Source of the DNA: JBQTJJ01 sp052387235
GTDB taxonomy: Bacteria > Actinomycetota > Acidimicrobiia > Acidimicrobiales > GCA-2861595
Direction: 5' to 3'
DNA: 22,991 nucleotides
Assembly: GCA_052387235.1 (NCBI GenBank)
Contig: JBQTJJ010000160.1
Location: 1 to 22,991 of the forward strand
Part shown: positions 7,709-16,596 of the stretch, piece by piece
How positions within the stretch are numbered: the stretch's first letter is position 1
Layout of the letters: each line of letters begins with the position of its first letter
The notes under the pieces: model-generated
Told to the model about the DNA's origin: nothing
Databases searched by the model: none
What the model saw: only the letters and a program-made list of their open reading frames with translations
Made by a program: the position numbers and the translations under genes

Positions 7709-8596
7709 ATGCGCGTCCACCTCGTCGACGGCACCTACGAGTTGTTCCGCCACCACTTCGGGATCCCGCCCGAGGTGCGGGCCAGGGGGCCTCGCACCGC
7801 GGCGACCAGAGGGGTGCTGGGCTCGCTGCTCGGTCTCCTGGAGGACGGCGCCACCCACGTGGGCGTCGCCACCGACCATGTCATCGAGTCGTTCCGCAAC
7901 GAGCTGTGGCCCGGGTACAAGGACGCCACCGGCGTGGACGAGGACCTGCTGGCCCAGTTCCCGCTGCTGGAGGAGAGCCTGCGGGCCATGGGCCTGGTGG
8001 TGTGGGCCATGGTGGGGCTGGAGGCCGACGACGCCCTGGCCTCGGCCGCGGCGGTGGCGGCCGGGGATCCGGCCGTCACCCAGGTCGTGATCTGCACCCC
8101 CGACAAGGACCTGGGCCAGTCGGTGGTCGGCGACCGGGTGGTGCAGCTCGACCGGCGCAAGGCAGTGGTGCTGGACGAGGCGGCGGTGGTGGCCCGCTAC
8201 GGCGTACCGCCCACCTCGATCCCCGACTGGCTGGCGCTGGTGGGCGACAGCGCCGACGGCTTCCCCGGCCTCAAGGGTTGGGGCAAGGCCGCGGCCTCGG
8301 CCGTCCTCGGGAGGTACGCCCACATCGAGGAGATCCCCCGGCTGGGCGAGCGCTGGGACGTCGACGTCCGCGGCGCCCGCTCCCTCGCCAACACCCTGGC
8401 CGAGCAGCGGGACCTGGCCCTGCTGTTCCGGGACCTGGCCACCCTCCGCGTCGACCGGTCGCTGCTGGCGTCGGCCGGCGACCTGCGCTGGACCGGGCCC
8501 ACCGCCGCCTTCGACGAGGTGTGCGAGCGCCTCGGCGCGCCGGGTCTACCCGAGCGGGCGAGGACGGCGGCGTCGGCCGGGTTCCGGGAAGCCTGA
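7709..8596 (+). CDS. Stand-alone 5'-3' exonuclease (PolA N-terminal / FEN-type)
   Basis: Structure-specific 5' nuclease related to the N-terminal domain of DNA polymerase I; expected to act on flaps or RNA primers. The 295-residue product starts MRVHLVDGTYELFR. Metal-binding acidic residues are D7, E105/D107/D108 (LEADDAL) and D132/D134 (TPDKD), with D180/D183 in a helix-3-turn-helix (GDSADGFPGLKGWGKAAA, about 179-196). ATG 7709 is chosen because the conserved fold begins there; an in-frame upstream ATG (7604) would add 35 low-complexity residues. No clear ribosome site or -10 is visible before 7709. The stop codon lies inside a long terminator hairpin. Not a full-length polA, as there is no polymerase domain. 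Confidence 0.88.
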   Translation: MRVHLVDGTYELFRHHFGIPPEVRARGPRTAATRGVLGSLLGLLEDGATHVGVATDHVIESFRNELWPGYKDATGVDEDLLAQFPLLEESLRAMGLVVWAMVGLEADDALASAAAVAAGDPAVTQVVICTPDKDLGQSVVGDRVVQLDRRKAVVLDEAAVVARYGVPPTSIPDWLALVGDSADGFPGLKGWGKAAASAVLGRYAHIEEIPRLGERWDVDVRGARSLANTLAEQRDLALLFRDLATLRVDRSLLASAGDLRWTGPTAAFDEVCERLGAPGLPERARTAASAGFREA

Positions 8597-8629
8597 CGTT
8601 CGCCAGGCGGACGTGAGCCTTCCCGGAAC
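8581..8629. terminator. Long hairpin overlapping the exonuclease stop codon
   Basis: GTTCCGGGAAG (8581-8591) pairs perfectly with CTTCCCGGAAC (8619-8629), and pairing continues inward with only two mismatches and one G-T wobble to a 3-nt loop at 8604-8606. The exonuclease stop codon (8594-8596) is within the stem. It sits between converging exonuclease and aat genes, consistent with a bidirectional terminator. Confidence 0.7.
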
Positions 8630-8643
8630 GGAACCGTGACCGG

Positions 8644-9318
8644 CTACCGGCGGTCGAAGGGAGGCGGGAGGGGCAGGGCCAGGGCCGCCGCCAGCCGGCG
8701 CCGGTACTCGGCCCGGCTGATCTCGACCGCGCCGAGGCTGGCCAGATGCGGGGTGCACCACTGGACATCGAGGAGGGCGGCGCCACCGACGAGCAGCAGG
8801 TCGACCAGTGCCACCAGCGCGACCTTGGAGGCGTCGGTCTCGCGGCGGAACATCGACTCGCCGGCGAAGAGGCCCCCGATGGCGACGCCGTACAGGCCGC
8901 CGGCCAGGCGGCCGTCGTGCGTCCATGCCTCGACACTGTGGGCCCAGCCCAGGCGGTGGAGCTCGGTGTAGGCCGCCTTCATGTCGGCCGTGATCCACCC
9001 CTGCTCCCGGCGGGTGTCGGCGCAGGCGCCGATCACGGCCTCGAAGGCGGTGTCGACACGCGTCTCGAACCGCCGGCACGAGCGGGCGAGGGACCGGGTC
9101 ACCCGCAGGCCGTCGAGGGGCAGGATGCCCCGCTGCTCGGGCGCCCACCAGCCCAGCACGGCGTTCGCGTCCGGCTCCCCGAGCGGCATGGGGAACAGCC
9201 CTGACCGGTAGGCGGCCAGCAGGGTGCCGGGCTCCAGGTCGGCACCGACGCCCACCAGGTCGTCCCCGGGCCGGGGAGCCGGGAACGACCACGGCTGGGG
9301 GGGCGGGTCCACCGGCAT
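8644..9318 (-). CDS. aat: Leucyl/phenylalanyl-tRNA-protein transferase
   Basis: Adds Leu or Phe from aminoacyl-tRNA to proteins with N-terminal Arg or Lys, marking them for ClpS-ClpAP/ClpCP degradation (bacterial N-end rule). The 224-residue product has family signatures in order: GVGADLEPGTLLAAYRSGLFPMP, GWWAPEQRGILPL, the HSVEAWTHDGRLAGGLYGVAIGG block, FAGESMFRRETDASKVAL, and LLDVQWCTPHLASLGAVEISR. ATG 9318 gives the standard length; the frame stays open to 9822, but that extension runs antisense through the conserved carboxylase gene and is not credible. The gene is divergent from the carboxylase gene with 55 bp between starts. A GACACT hexamer 8 nt upstream is a weak -10 candidate. Confidence 0.94.
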   Translation of the reverse strand: MPVDPPPQPWSFPAPRPGDDLVGVGADLEPGTLLAAYRSGLFPMPLGEPDANAVLGWWAPEQRGILPLDGLRVTRSLARSCRRFETRVDTAFEAVIGACADTRREQGWITADMKAAYTELHRLGWAHSVEAWTHDGRLAGGLYGVAIGGLFAGESMFRRETDASKVALVALVDLLLVGGAALLDVQWCTPHLASLGAVEISRAEYRRRLAAALALPLPPPFDRR

Positions 9319-9360
9319 GACCCTGCAGTGTCGCTCGCGGGCCGGCCCCGGCGCCGCCGG

Positions 9361-9366
9361 TAGCCT
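9361..9366 (+). promoter_or_regulatory. -10 element for leaderless carboxylase beta transcript
   Basis: TAGCCT (TANNNT) is followed by seven bases and the GTG at 9374. There is no Shine-Dalgarno. This supports GTG 9374 over the upstream in-frame ATGs at 9317 and 9224, which lie before the -10 and would not be in the transcript. Confidence 0.55.
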
Positions 9367-9373
9367 GCACGAA

Positions 9374-10898
<1,525 letters not shown>

Positions 10899-10918
<20 letters not shown>

Positions 10919-11093
10919 GCCGTCGCCCGAGGTGCTCGCCGCCATCGTGGCGGCGGTGGAGATGGCGTGGCCCTCGCCCGCTTCGAGCCGGGACGAGGAG
11001 CTCCGCCGGGGGACGGGATGGAGGTTCTCGGGGCGTTGGTGGCACCCGGGGAACACGGCCGGCGGCCGCGCCCCCCGCTTCCCGGGCAGGTAG
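10899..11093 (+). CDS. Acyl-CoA carboxylase epsilon subunit-like small protein
   Basis: 64-residue product starting inside the last 20 bp of the carboxylase beta gene. The segment SEPSPEVLAAIVAAVEMAW matches the PTPEELAAL(V/L)A pattern of actinobacterial carboxylase epsilon subunits. A linker and a Trp/Arg-rich tail (GWRFSGRWWHPG) correspond to the usual C-terminal W-R segment. Epsilon subunits in Streptomyces and Mycobacterium bind the beta hexamer and raise activity. The identification rests on position and two short motifs; the family is poorly conserved. The stop lies 11 bp before the start of the next gene, so the three are likely one operon. Confidence 0.65.
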
Positions 11094-11104
11094 GCCGCCC
11101 CGCC

Positions 11105-12109
11105 GTGGTGGAGCTGAGCACCGTGGCCGACGACGAGGCCGTCCTCCACGACGGGAGGACGGTCCTGCGCTACGAGGGCCTGGATCCGGACACCGCGTAC
11201 GAGCTCCACGGCGTGGCCTTCCGGACCCTGCCACGGCCACCGGGGGAGCGCCTGGCCACGGTGGCAACCGTCAACGACCTCCACTTCGGCGAGGTGGAGT
11301 GCGGCATGGCGGAGGCCCTCGACATCGGGCCCGTCCTCACCTCGCCCCCCGGCGCCGAGCCCTACCCCGACGTCATGAGCCGGTCGGCGGTGGCCGAGAT
11401 CGCCGCCCTCGGTCCCGATGCGGTGGTGGCCAAGGGCGACCTCACCACCACCGGCACCGCCGAGGAGTTCGACGCCTTCCTGGCCTGCTACCAGCCCGTG
11501 TTCGGGGACCGTCTCCACTACGTGCGGGGGAACCACGACGTGGCCGGGGGGCGGACCTTCGCCGCCGGCGCCCCCTACGAGGTGGTGCTGCCGGGCGTGG
11601 TGCTGGCCGTGATCGACACGGCCGTGCCGCTCGAGCCGGGCGGGAAGGTCGACCGGGCCACGCTGGCGTGGCTGGACGAGCTGGGGGCCCGGGCCGACCG
11701 CCCCGTGCTGGTCCTCGGTCACCACCACGCCTGGCTGCCGGGGACGGCGGACAGGGCCGGCCGGTTCTTCGGCATCGACCCTCCGGACTCCGAGCGGCTG
11801 GTGGAGGTGGTGGCCCGCCGGCCGGCGCTGGCCGCCTACCTGGCCGGGCACACGCACCGCAACCGGGTCCGGCACTGCCGGCGCACGGGCCGGGTGCCGT
11901 GGGTCGAGGTGGCCTGCGTCAAGGACTACCCCGGCACCTGGGCCGAGTACCGGGTGTTCGAGGGCGGCATCCTCCAGGTCCACCGCCGCATCTCCTCACC
12001 CGAGGCGCTGGCGTGGAGCGAGGGGGCGCGGGTGATGTTCGGGGGCCTCTACCCCTCCTACGCCCTGGGGCGGCTCGAGGACCGCTGCTTCGCCATCACC
12101 CCGCGCTGA
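11105..12109 (+). CDS. Calcineurin-like metallophosphoesterase
   Basis: Two-metal phosphoesterase of 334 residues. The N-terminal about 50 residues look like a small beta domain (DDEAVLHDGRTVLRYEGL...). All five metallophosphoesterase motifs follow: D58-x-H60 (NDLHFGE), G-D112, G-N-H144-D145, G-H-H-H (205-208) and G-H-T-H (248-251). The substrate is unknown; relatives include 3',5'-cyclic nucleotide phosphodiesterases (CpdA/Icc type) and phospholipid or nucleotide phosphatases. There is no signal peptide, so it is probably cytoplasmic. The start is uncertain between GTG 11105 and GTG 11108; an ATG at 10967 would overlap the epsilon gene and add unrelated low-complexity sequence. A weak GGTAGG lies 10 nt before 11105. 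Confidence 0.82.
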   Translation: MVELSTVADDEAVLHDGRTVLRYEGLDPDTAYELHGVAFRTLPRPPGERLATVATVNDLHFGEVECGMAEALDIGPVLTSPPGAEPYPDVMSRSAVAEIAALGPDAVVAKGDLTTTGTAEEFDAFLACYQPVFGDRLHYVRGNHDVAGGRTFAAGAPYEVVLPGVVLAVIDTAVPLEPGGKVDRATLAWLDELGARADRPVLVLGHHHAWLPGTADRAGRFFGIDPPDSERLVEVVARRPALAAYLAGHTHRNRVRHCRRTGRVPWVEVACVKDYPGTWAEYRVFEGGILQVHRRISSPEALAWSEGARVMFGGLYPSYALGRLEDRCFAITPR

Positions 12110-12148
12110 ACCGTCCACCGGCCGGTGGGGGAGCCGTGGAGGGCCGGG

Positions 12149-12892
12149 TCACGCGAAGTCGGGGAGTGCGACCTCGACCTGGCCGAGACCGCGGCCGGCG
12201 GGGCTGGCACAGGCCCGGGCCAGGGCCGCCTCGGCCCGCCCGAGCACCTCGCCCGCCTCCAGGCCGTGGGTGGGGTAGCTGGCCACCCCGGCGGCCATGC
12301 GGCGGACCTTGGACACGTCGTGGGACACGGCCACCTGGAGGCGCTCGGCCGTCCACACCCCGCCCTCCTCGCCGGTGTCGTCCAGCAGGACGGCGAAGCG
12401 GGTGGGCCCGGTGCGGCAGGAGATGTCGGCCTCCCGCAGGGTGCGCCGCATCAGGTCGCCGAAGCTGGCGAGGGCGTCGAGACGGGGCCGGCCCGTGCTG
12501 CACTCGGGAGCCAGCCCGATGTCCAGGAGCAGGATGGTGACCGGCCACAGGTGGCGGCGGGCGGCGGCCACCCTCCCCTCGAGGGCCAAGGTGAAGTAGG
12601 CGGCGTCCGGCAGGCCCGTCTCGGCGTCGAGCAGGTCGCTGACGTCACCCCGGGGGCCGCGGGGCAGGTCGAGGAGCATCGCCAGCGCCGCGCTCCCGGC
12701 CGCGTCCCGCTCGGCGGCCCGGACGCGGCGGACCTGGAAGACCGAGACGCCGCCGGCCGTGAGGGCGCAGGCGGCAGCCAGCACGGCCAGCTCCGGCACC
12801 TCCAGCACGAGCGCGCCCACGCCAGCAGCCAGCCCGGCTAGGCCGGCAGCGAGCCCGGGCAGGGCGCGGCGATCGACCATCGGCTTCTGCAT
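12149..12892 (-). CDS. Membrane protein with degenerate GGDEF-like domain
   Basis: 247-residue protein: two predicted membrane helices (about 11-29 and 33-52), then a cytosolic domain with the outline of a diguanylate cyclase. DAETGLPDAAYF (89-100) matches the D-x-x-T-G-L-P-N-R-x-x-F entry motif, ILLLDIG matches the first acidic strand, and RFAVLLDDT matches the strand after the active site. However, the GG(D/E)EF signature itself is replaced by GPTRF (162-166), so cyclase activity is very unlikely. It may be a c-di-GMP/GTP sensor or a purely structural signalling domain. The start is uncertain: ATG 12892 is chosen, with ATG 12880 and an in-frame ATG at 12976 as alternatives. The gene is divergent from the S51 peptidase gene. 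Confidence 0.7.
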   Translation of the reverse strand: MQKPMVDRRALPGLAAGLAGLAAGVGALVLEVPELAVLAAACALTAGGVSVFQVRRVRAAERDAAGSAALAMLLDLPRGPRGDVSDLLDAETGLPDAAYFTLALEGRVAAARRHLWPVTILLLDIGLAPECSTGRPRLDALASFGDLMRRTLREADISCRTGPTRFAVLLDDTGEEGGVWTAERLQVAVSHDVSKVRRMAAGVASYPTHGLEAGEVLGRAEAALARACASPAGRGLGQVEVALPDFA

Positions 12893-12998
12893 CGGCCAGA
12901 AACGAGCGCTCCTCAAGAGCAACGTCCCAGATGCTCCCGATCCTTTACGGTAGCCGCCCGGCCGCCGCCGCTCCATCGCCGCCGGGCGGGGCCGGAAC

Positions 12999-13004
12999 TA
13001 GGTT
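12999..13004 (+). promoter_or_regulatory. -10 element for leaderless S51 peptidase transcript
   Basis: TAGGTT is followed by exactly six bases (GGCGGG) and then ATG 13011. GGCGGG abuts the ATG, too close to act as a ribosome binding site. Confidence 0.55.
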
Positions 13005-13010
13005 GGCGGG

Positions 13011-13682
13011 ATGACCTCGCCCGGGCCGCTCGCCCTCGTCGGTGGCGCAGAATGGAGCGAAGGGTGCACGTTCGACGCCGAGCTCCTGGAGGCCAGCGGC
13101 GGCCGTGAGGTACTGGTGCTGCCCACCGCCGCCGCCTACGAGCACCCCGACCGGTGCGTGGAGACGGCGGCCCGCTGGTTCGAGCGGATCGGGGCCACGG
13201 TGCGGGGCCTCCCGGTGCTGCGCCGGCCGGACGCAGAGGACCAGGCCAATGTCAACGCCGTCAAGGAGGCCCGCTTCATCTACCTCGGAGGCGGCTCGCC
13301 CATGCACCTGCGGTCCGTGCTGAAGAGCTCGGCCCTGTGGCAGGCGCTGGTGGCGGCATGGAACGACGGGGCGGTGGTGGCCGCCTCCTCGGCCGGCGCC
13401 ATGGTGGTCACCGACCCGATGGTGGACCCTCGGGGCGGCGCCTTCACCGTCGGGCTCGGCCTGGTGTCGCAGGTGGCGGTGATCCCCCACGCCGACTCCT
13501 GGTCGCACGAGAAGACCCACCGCACCATCACCCTGGCCCCGGCCGGCCTGCCCGTCGTCGCCATCGACGAGCGCACCGCCGCCGTGCTGCACCCCCGGGC
13601 GGGCTGGACCGTCTCCGGCGCCGGCGCCGTGCGGGTGTGGTGCGACGGGGCCGAGGCCGGCCTCGACGTCCTTCCCAGGTAG
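13011..13682 (+). CDS. Peptidase S51 family protein (cyanophycinase / dipeptidase E-like)
   Basis: 223-residue serine peptidase-like protein of the class I glutamine amidotransferase fold. Landmarks are the N-terminal LALVGG, YLGGGSPMHL (91-100) corresponding to the family's G-G-G-(N/D)-x-x-x-L loop, and the nucleophile elbow ASSAGAMV with S127 as catalytic serine. H160 (IPHAD) is the likely base, followed by AIDERTA (185-191). The family includes cyanophycinase and alpha-aspartyl dipeptidase (PepE). No cyanophycin synthetase gene is in view, so a general Asp-peptide or other small-peptide role is as likely. The ATG start is supported by the -10 element six bases upstream. Confidence 0.85.
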   Translation: MTSPGPLALVGGAEWSEGCTFDAELLEASGGREVLVLPTAAAYEHPDRCVETAARWFERIGATVRGLPVLRRPDAEDQANVNAVKEARFIYLGGGSPMHLRSVLKSSALWQALVAAWNDGAVVAASSAGAMVVTDPMVDPRGGAFTVGLGLVSQVAVIPHADSWSHEKTHRTITLAPAGLPVVAIDERTAAVLHPRAGWTVSGAGAVRVWCDGAEAGLDVLPR

Positions 13683-13704
13683 GCCGCCGGCGCCGGAGGG
13701 CCCC

Positions 13705-14262
<558 letters not shown>

Positions 14263-14271
14263 GATGGTCTC

Positions 14272-15132
14272 CTACCTCTCCTCGATCTCGACCTTTTCGA
14301 TGGTGACCAGCTTGCTCGGTGCCCCACCCAGGCACGACTGGTCGCCCTCCGGGCACGGCTGGAACAACCCGGCGATCTTCTTGGTGACGTCGAGCCCGGC
14401 GGTCACCTTGCCGAACGTGACGTACGTGCCCTGGCTGTTGAGCGCCGCCGCCTTGGGCCCGGTGACGAAGAAATACTGGGCCGAGGCGCTGTCGGGGGCC
14501 TGGCCCCGGGCCATGACGACGTCGCCCTCGCTGTAGGTGAAGCCCGTGCCCTCGTCCTTGATGTTGTAGCCGGGCCCGGGGTCGCTGATGGTCTGGGTCT
14601 TGGGCGAGCCCGTCTGGAGGATGTCGATGCTGTCGTCGATGCGGGTGATCACCGTGCCGTCGTAGTAGTGGTACCGGGCCAGGACGGCGTAGTTGTTGGC
14701 CGTCTGGGGGGTCTTCGACGTGTCCAGGGTGATCTCGATGGGCCCCTCGCTGGTGGTGAGCTTGGCCACCACGGTCTTGGCGGTGTCGATGCACAGGGGC
14801 GGGGGCTCCGACGGGAACTGGTCCGTGCGGGGCGAGCTGCCGTCGGCCTCGGGGCAGGCCCATGTGTCGAGCTTGGCGCCGGCCGCCACCGGCTCGCCCT
14901 TGGGGGGGGCGTCCGCGTCGGGCGTGAGCTCGGTGGTGCTGGTGGTCCCGTCCGTGCTGACCTCGCTGTCGCCGCCGCCCGAGAACAGCGCCGCCGCCAT
15001 GGCCACGATGAGGGCGACCCCGACCGCGCCGATGATCCGGCGCTTGCGCCGGGCCCGCGCCGCCTCGGCCCGCAGTTGATCGAGCCGGGCCTGCCGGCCC
15101 TCCTTCTTCCGTTGCCGCTTGTCCGTGGGCAC
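14272..15132 (-). CDS. Membrane-anchored cyclophilin-like protein (probably catalytically weak)
   Basis: 286 residues: a highly basic N-terminus (about 1-32), one membrane helix (about 33-50), an acidic Thr-rich linker, the CPEADGSSP...PPLCID segment (Cys at 93 and 114) and a cyclophilin domain (about 120-285). R164 and Q173 are kept, but the block that is HRVIPGF in the paralog is TRIDDSIDI here and GGDP has become TGSP, so isomerase activity may be reduced or altered. A second Cys pair (C260, C267) lies near the C-terminus. It starts with GTG, six bases after a TAGTTT hexamer; no ribosome site is seen. The cyclophilin domain is expected outside the membrane. Possibly a folding factor for exported proteins. 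Confidence 0.85.
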   Translation of the reverse strand: MPTDKRQRKKEGRQARLDQLRAEAARARRKRRIIGAVGVALIVAMAAALFSGGGDSEVSTDGTTSTTELTPDADAPPKGEPVAAGAKLDTWACPEADGSSPRTDQFPSEPPPLCIDTAKTVVAKLTTSEGPIEITLDTSKTPQTANNYAVLARYHYYDGTVITRIDDSIDILQTGSPKTQTISDPGPGYNIKDEGTGFTYSEGDVVMARGQAPDSASAQYFFVTGPKAAALNSQGTYVTFGKVTAGLDVTKKIAGLFQPCPEGDQSCLGGAPSKLVTIEKVEIEER

Positions 15133-15138
15133 GGAGGC

Positions 15139-15160
15139 AAACTAGTGCCCCATCGGGCAC
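15139..15160 (-). promoter_or_regulatory. -10 element plus adjoining palindrome upstream of membrane cyclophilin
   Basis: On the minus strand TAGTTT (15144-15139) is followed by six bases and the GTG start (15132). Immediately upstream, GTGCCC-CATC-GGGCAC (15145-15160, plus strand) is a perfect 6+6 inverted repeat abutting the -10, in the promoter spacer. That is a natural place for a repressor operator, though no regulator is known. Confidence 0.5.
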
Positions 15161-15324
15161 CGTCTGCCGCGCTCACGACGGCCAGGACCACCGCTGGCGT
15201 CGTTCTCGTCCTCGACGCACGTGGTGTGCGCCTTCGTCCTGCGGCCTTGCCGGCGGCGCCCCCGGGTCGCCGTGAGCATCGCCGACGACGCCCGATGGAG
15301 CACTGGTGCCCCGAACCCGACCGG

Positions 15325-15330
15325 TACGCT
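15325..15330 (+). promoter_or_regulatory. -10 element for leaderless aspartate kinase transcript
   Basis: TACGCT is followed by six bases (CCGGGC) and GTG 15337. The upstream gap from 15133 to 15324 shows no gene and no attenuator or riboswitch that I can recognise. A leaderless transcript would have no room for one. Confidence 0.6.
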
Positions 15331-15336
15331 CCGGGC

Positions 15337-16575
15337 GTGGCCCTGGTGGTGCAGAAGTTCGGTGGGACGTCGGTGGCGGATGCCGAGCGCATCCGCGCCG
15401 CCGCCGACCACGTGGCCCGCACGGTGCGGCGGGGGAACCAGGTCGTGGTGGTCGTCAGCGCCATGGGGAAGGAGACCGACGACCTCCTCCACCTGGCCGG
15501 GCAGGTGTCCCACACCCGGCCGGGCCGGGAGATGGACATGCTCATCACCGCCGGCGAGCGCAAGAGCATGGCCCTGCTGTGCATGGCCCTGGTCGACATC
15601 GGCTGCCCCGCCTCGTCGTTCACCGGCAGCCAGGCCGAGCTGATCACCGACACCACCCACACCCGTGCCCGGATCGTCGAGGTCCGGGCCGAGCGGGTCC
15701 GCCAGGCCCTCGCCGACGGCCGGGTCCCGGTGGTGGCCGGCGCCCAGGGCGTGTCCCTCGACCGGGACATCACGTTCCTCGGACGGGGTGGGTCCGACAC
15801 CACGGCGGTGGCCCTGGCCGAGGCGCTCGAAGCCGATGCCTGCGAGCTGTACACCGACGTCTCCGGCGTCTTCTCGGCCGACCCCCGGGTCGTCCCCGAC
15901 GCGGTCCGGCTCCGGGAGCTCAGCTTCGAGGAGATGCTCGAGATGTGCGCGGCGGGGTGCCCCAAGCCGGAGATGCGCTCGGTCGAGTACGCCCGCAACC
16001 ACAAGGTGCGCCTGCACGTCCGGTCCAGCTTCACGTGGGAGCCGGGCACGTGGATCGTCTCGGCCGACGAGGTCGAAAAGAGAAGGGCGGAAGGTCCCTC
16101 AATGGAGCAAGCCATCGTCTCGTCCGTGGTGCACGACACCTCGGAGGCCAAGGTCACCGTCACCCGGGTGCCGGACCGGCCCGGCATCGCGGCCCTGTTG
16201 TTCCGGTCGCTCGCCGACCGGCACGTGAACGTCGACATGATCGTGCAGAACGTGTCCCTGGGCGGCACCACCGACATCTCCTTCACCGTGCCGAAGGACG
16301 ACCTGGCCGTGAGCCTCGAGGTGTGCCGGGCCCACGCCGCGGAGATCGGCGCCGCCGACGTCACCGCCGACGGTGCCATCGCCACCGTGTCGCTCATCGG
16401 CGCCGGCATGAAGACCCATCCCGGGATCACGGCCACCATGTTCGAGACGCTGGCCGGCGAGTCGGTGAACATCGAGATGATCTCCACCTCCCCCATCCGC
16501 ATCAGCTGCGTGGTCCGGGCCGACTCCGTGGAGCGGGCCGTGCAGGCCCTCCACGGCGCCTTCGGGCTCGGCTGA
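15337..16575 (+). CDS. ask: Aspartate kinase
   Basis: First enzyme of the aspartate pathway (lysine, threonine, methionine, diaminopimelate): phosphorylates L-aspartate. The 412-residue product opens with VQKFGGTSV and continues with VVVVSAMGKETDDLL, the ERKSMALLCMAL segment, FLGRGGSDTTAVALA and the ELYTDVSGVFSADPR block typical of the family. The C-terminal 157 residues hold two ACT domains (DRPGIAALLFRSLADRHVNVDMI and HPGITATMFETLAGESVNIEMIS), expected to bind lysine and/or threonine for feedback control. GTG 15337 fits the family N-terminus and the -10 spacing. An internal start at 16102 probably gives a separate beta subunit. asd follows after 21 bp. Confidence 0.96.
   Translation: MALVVQKFGGTSVADAERIRAAADHVARTVRRGNQVVVVVSAMGKETDDLLHLAGQVSHTRPGREMDMLITAGERKSMALLCMALVDIGCPASSFTGSQAELITDTTHTRARIVEVRAERVRQALADGRVPVVAGAQGVSLDRDITFLGRGGSDTTAVALAEALEADACELYTDVSGVFSADPRVVPDAVRLRELSFEEMLEMCAAGCPKPEMRSVEYARNHKVRLHVRSSFTWEPGTWIVSADEVEKRRAEGPSMEQAIVSSVVHDTSEAKVTVTRVPDRPGIAALLFRSLADRHVNVDMIVQNVSLGGTTDISFTVPKDDLAVSLEVCRAHAAEIGAADVTADGAIATVSLIGAGMKTHPGITATMFETLAGESVNIEMISTSPIRISCVVRADSVERAVQALHGAFGLG
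16102..16575 (+). CDS. Probable internally initiated aspartate kinase beta (regulatory) subunit
   Basis: In frame within ask, an ATG at 16102 has a strong Shine-Dalgarno GGAAGG (16089-16094) with 7-nt spacing. The stretch around it (GAAAAGAGAAGG...) is strikingly A-rich for this genome. Translation from here gives 157 residues containing just the two ACT domains, starting MEQAIVSSVV. Corynebacterium and Bacillus aspartate kinases are known to be alpha2beta2 with the beta subunit made in this way from the same gene. The ribosome site is seen; use of the start is inferred. Confidence 0.6.
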   Translation: MEQAIVSSVVHDTSEAKVTVTRVPDRPGIAALLFRSLADRHVNVDMIVQNVSLGGTTDISFTVPKDDLAVSLEVCRAHAAEIGAADVTADGAIATVSLIGAGMKTHPGITATMFETLAGESVNIEMISTSPIRISCVVRADSVERAVQALHGAFGLG

Positions 16576-16583
16576 CGTCCTCC

Positions 16584-16589
16584 TACACT
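16584..16589 (+). promoter_or_regulatory. -10 element for leaderless asd transcript
   Basis: TACACT is followed by seven bases (TCCTCCC) and ATG 16597. It is the best match to a consensus -10 in the window. It implies asd can be transcribed independently of ask, although read-through is also likely given the 21-bp gap. Confidence 0.6.
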
Positions 16590-16596
16590 TCCTCCC

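Noticed and set aside
12115..12128. 14-bp palindrome CCACCGGCCGGTGG between the phosphoesterase and GGDEF-like genes as terminator
   Set aside because: It has no loop and is short; such GC palindromes arise by chance at this composition. Left unannotated.
15133..15336. Lysine riboswitch or attenuator upstream of ask
   Set aside because: No leader peptide or recognisable aptamer structure, and the -10 placement leaves no leader RNA.
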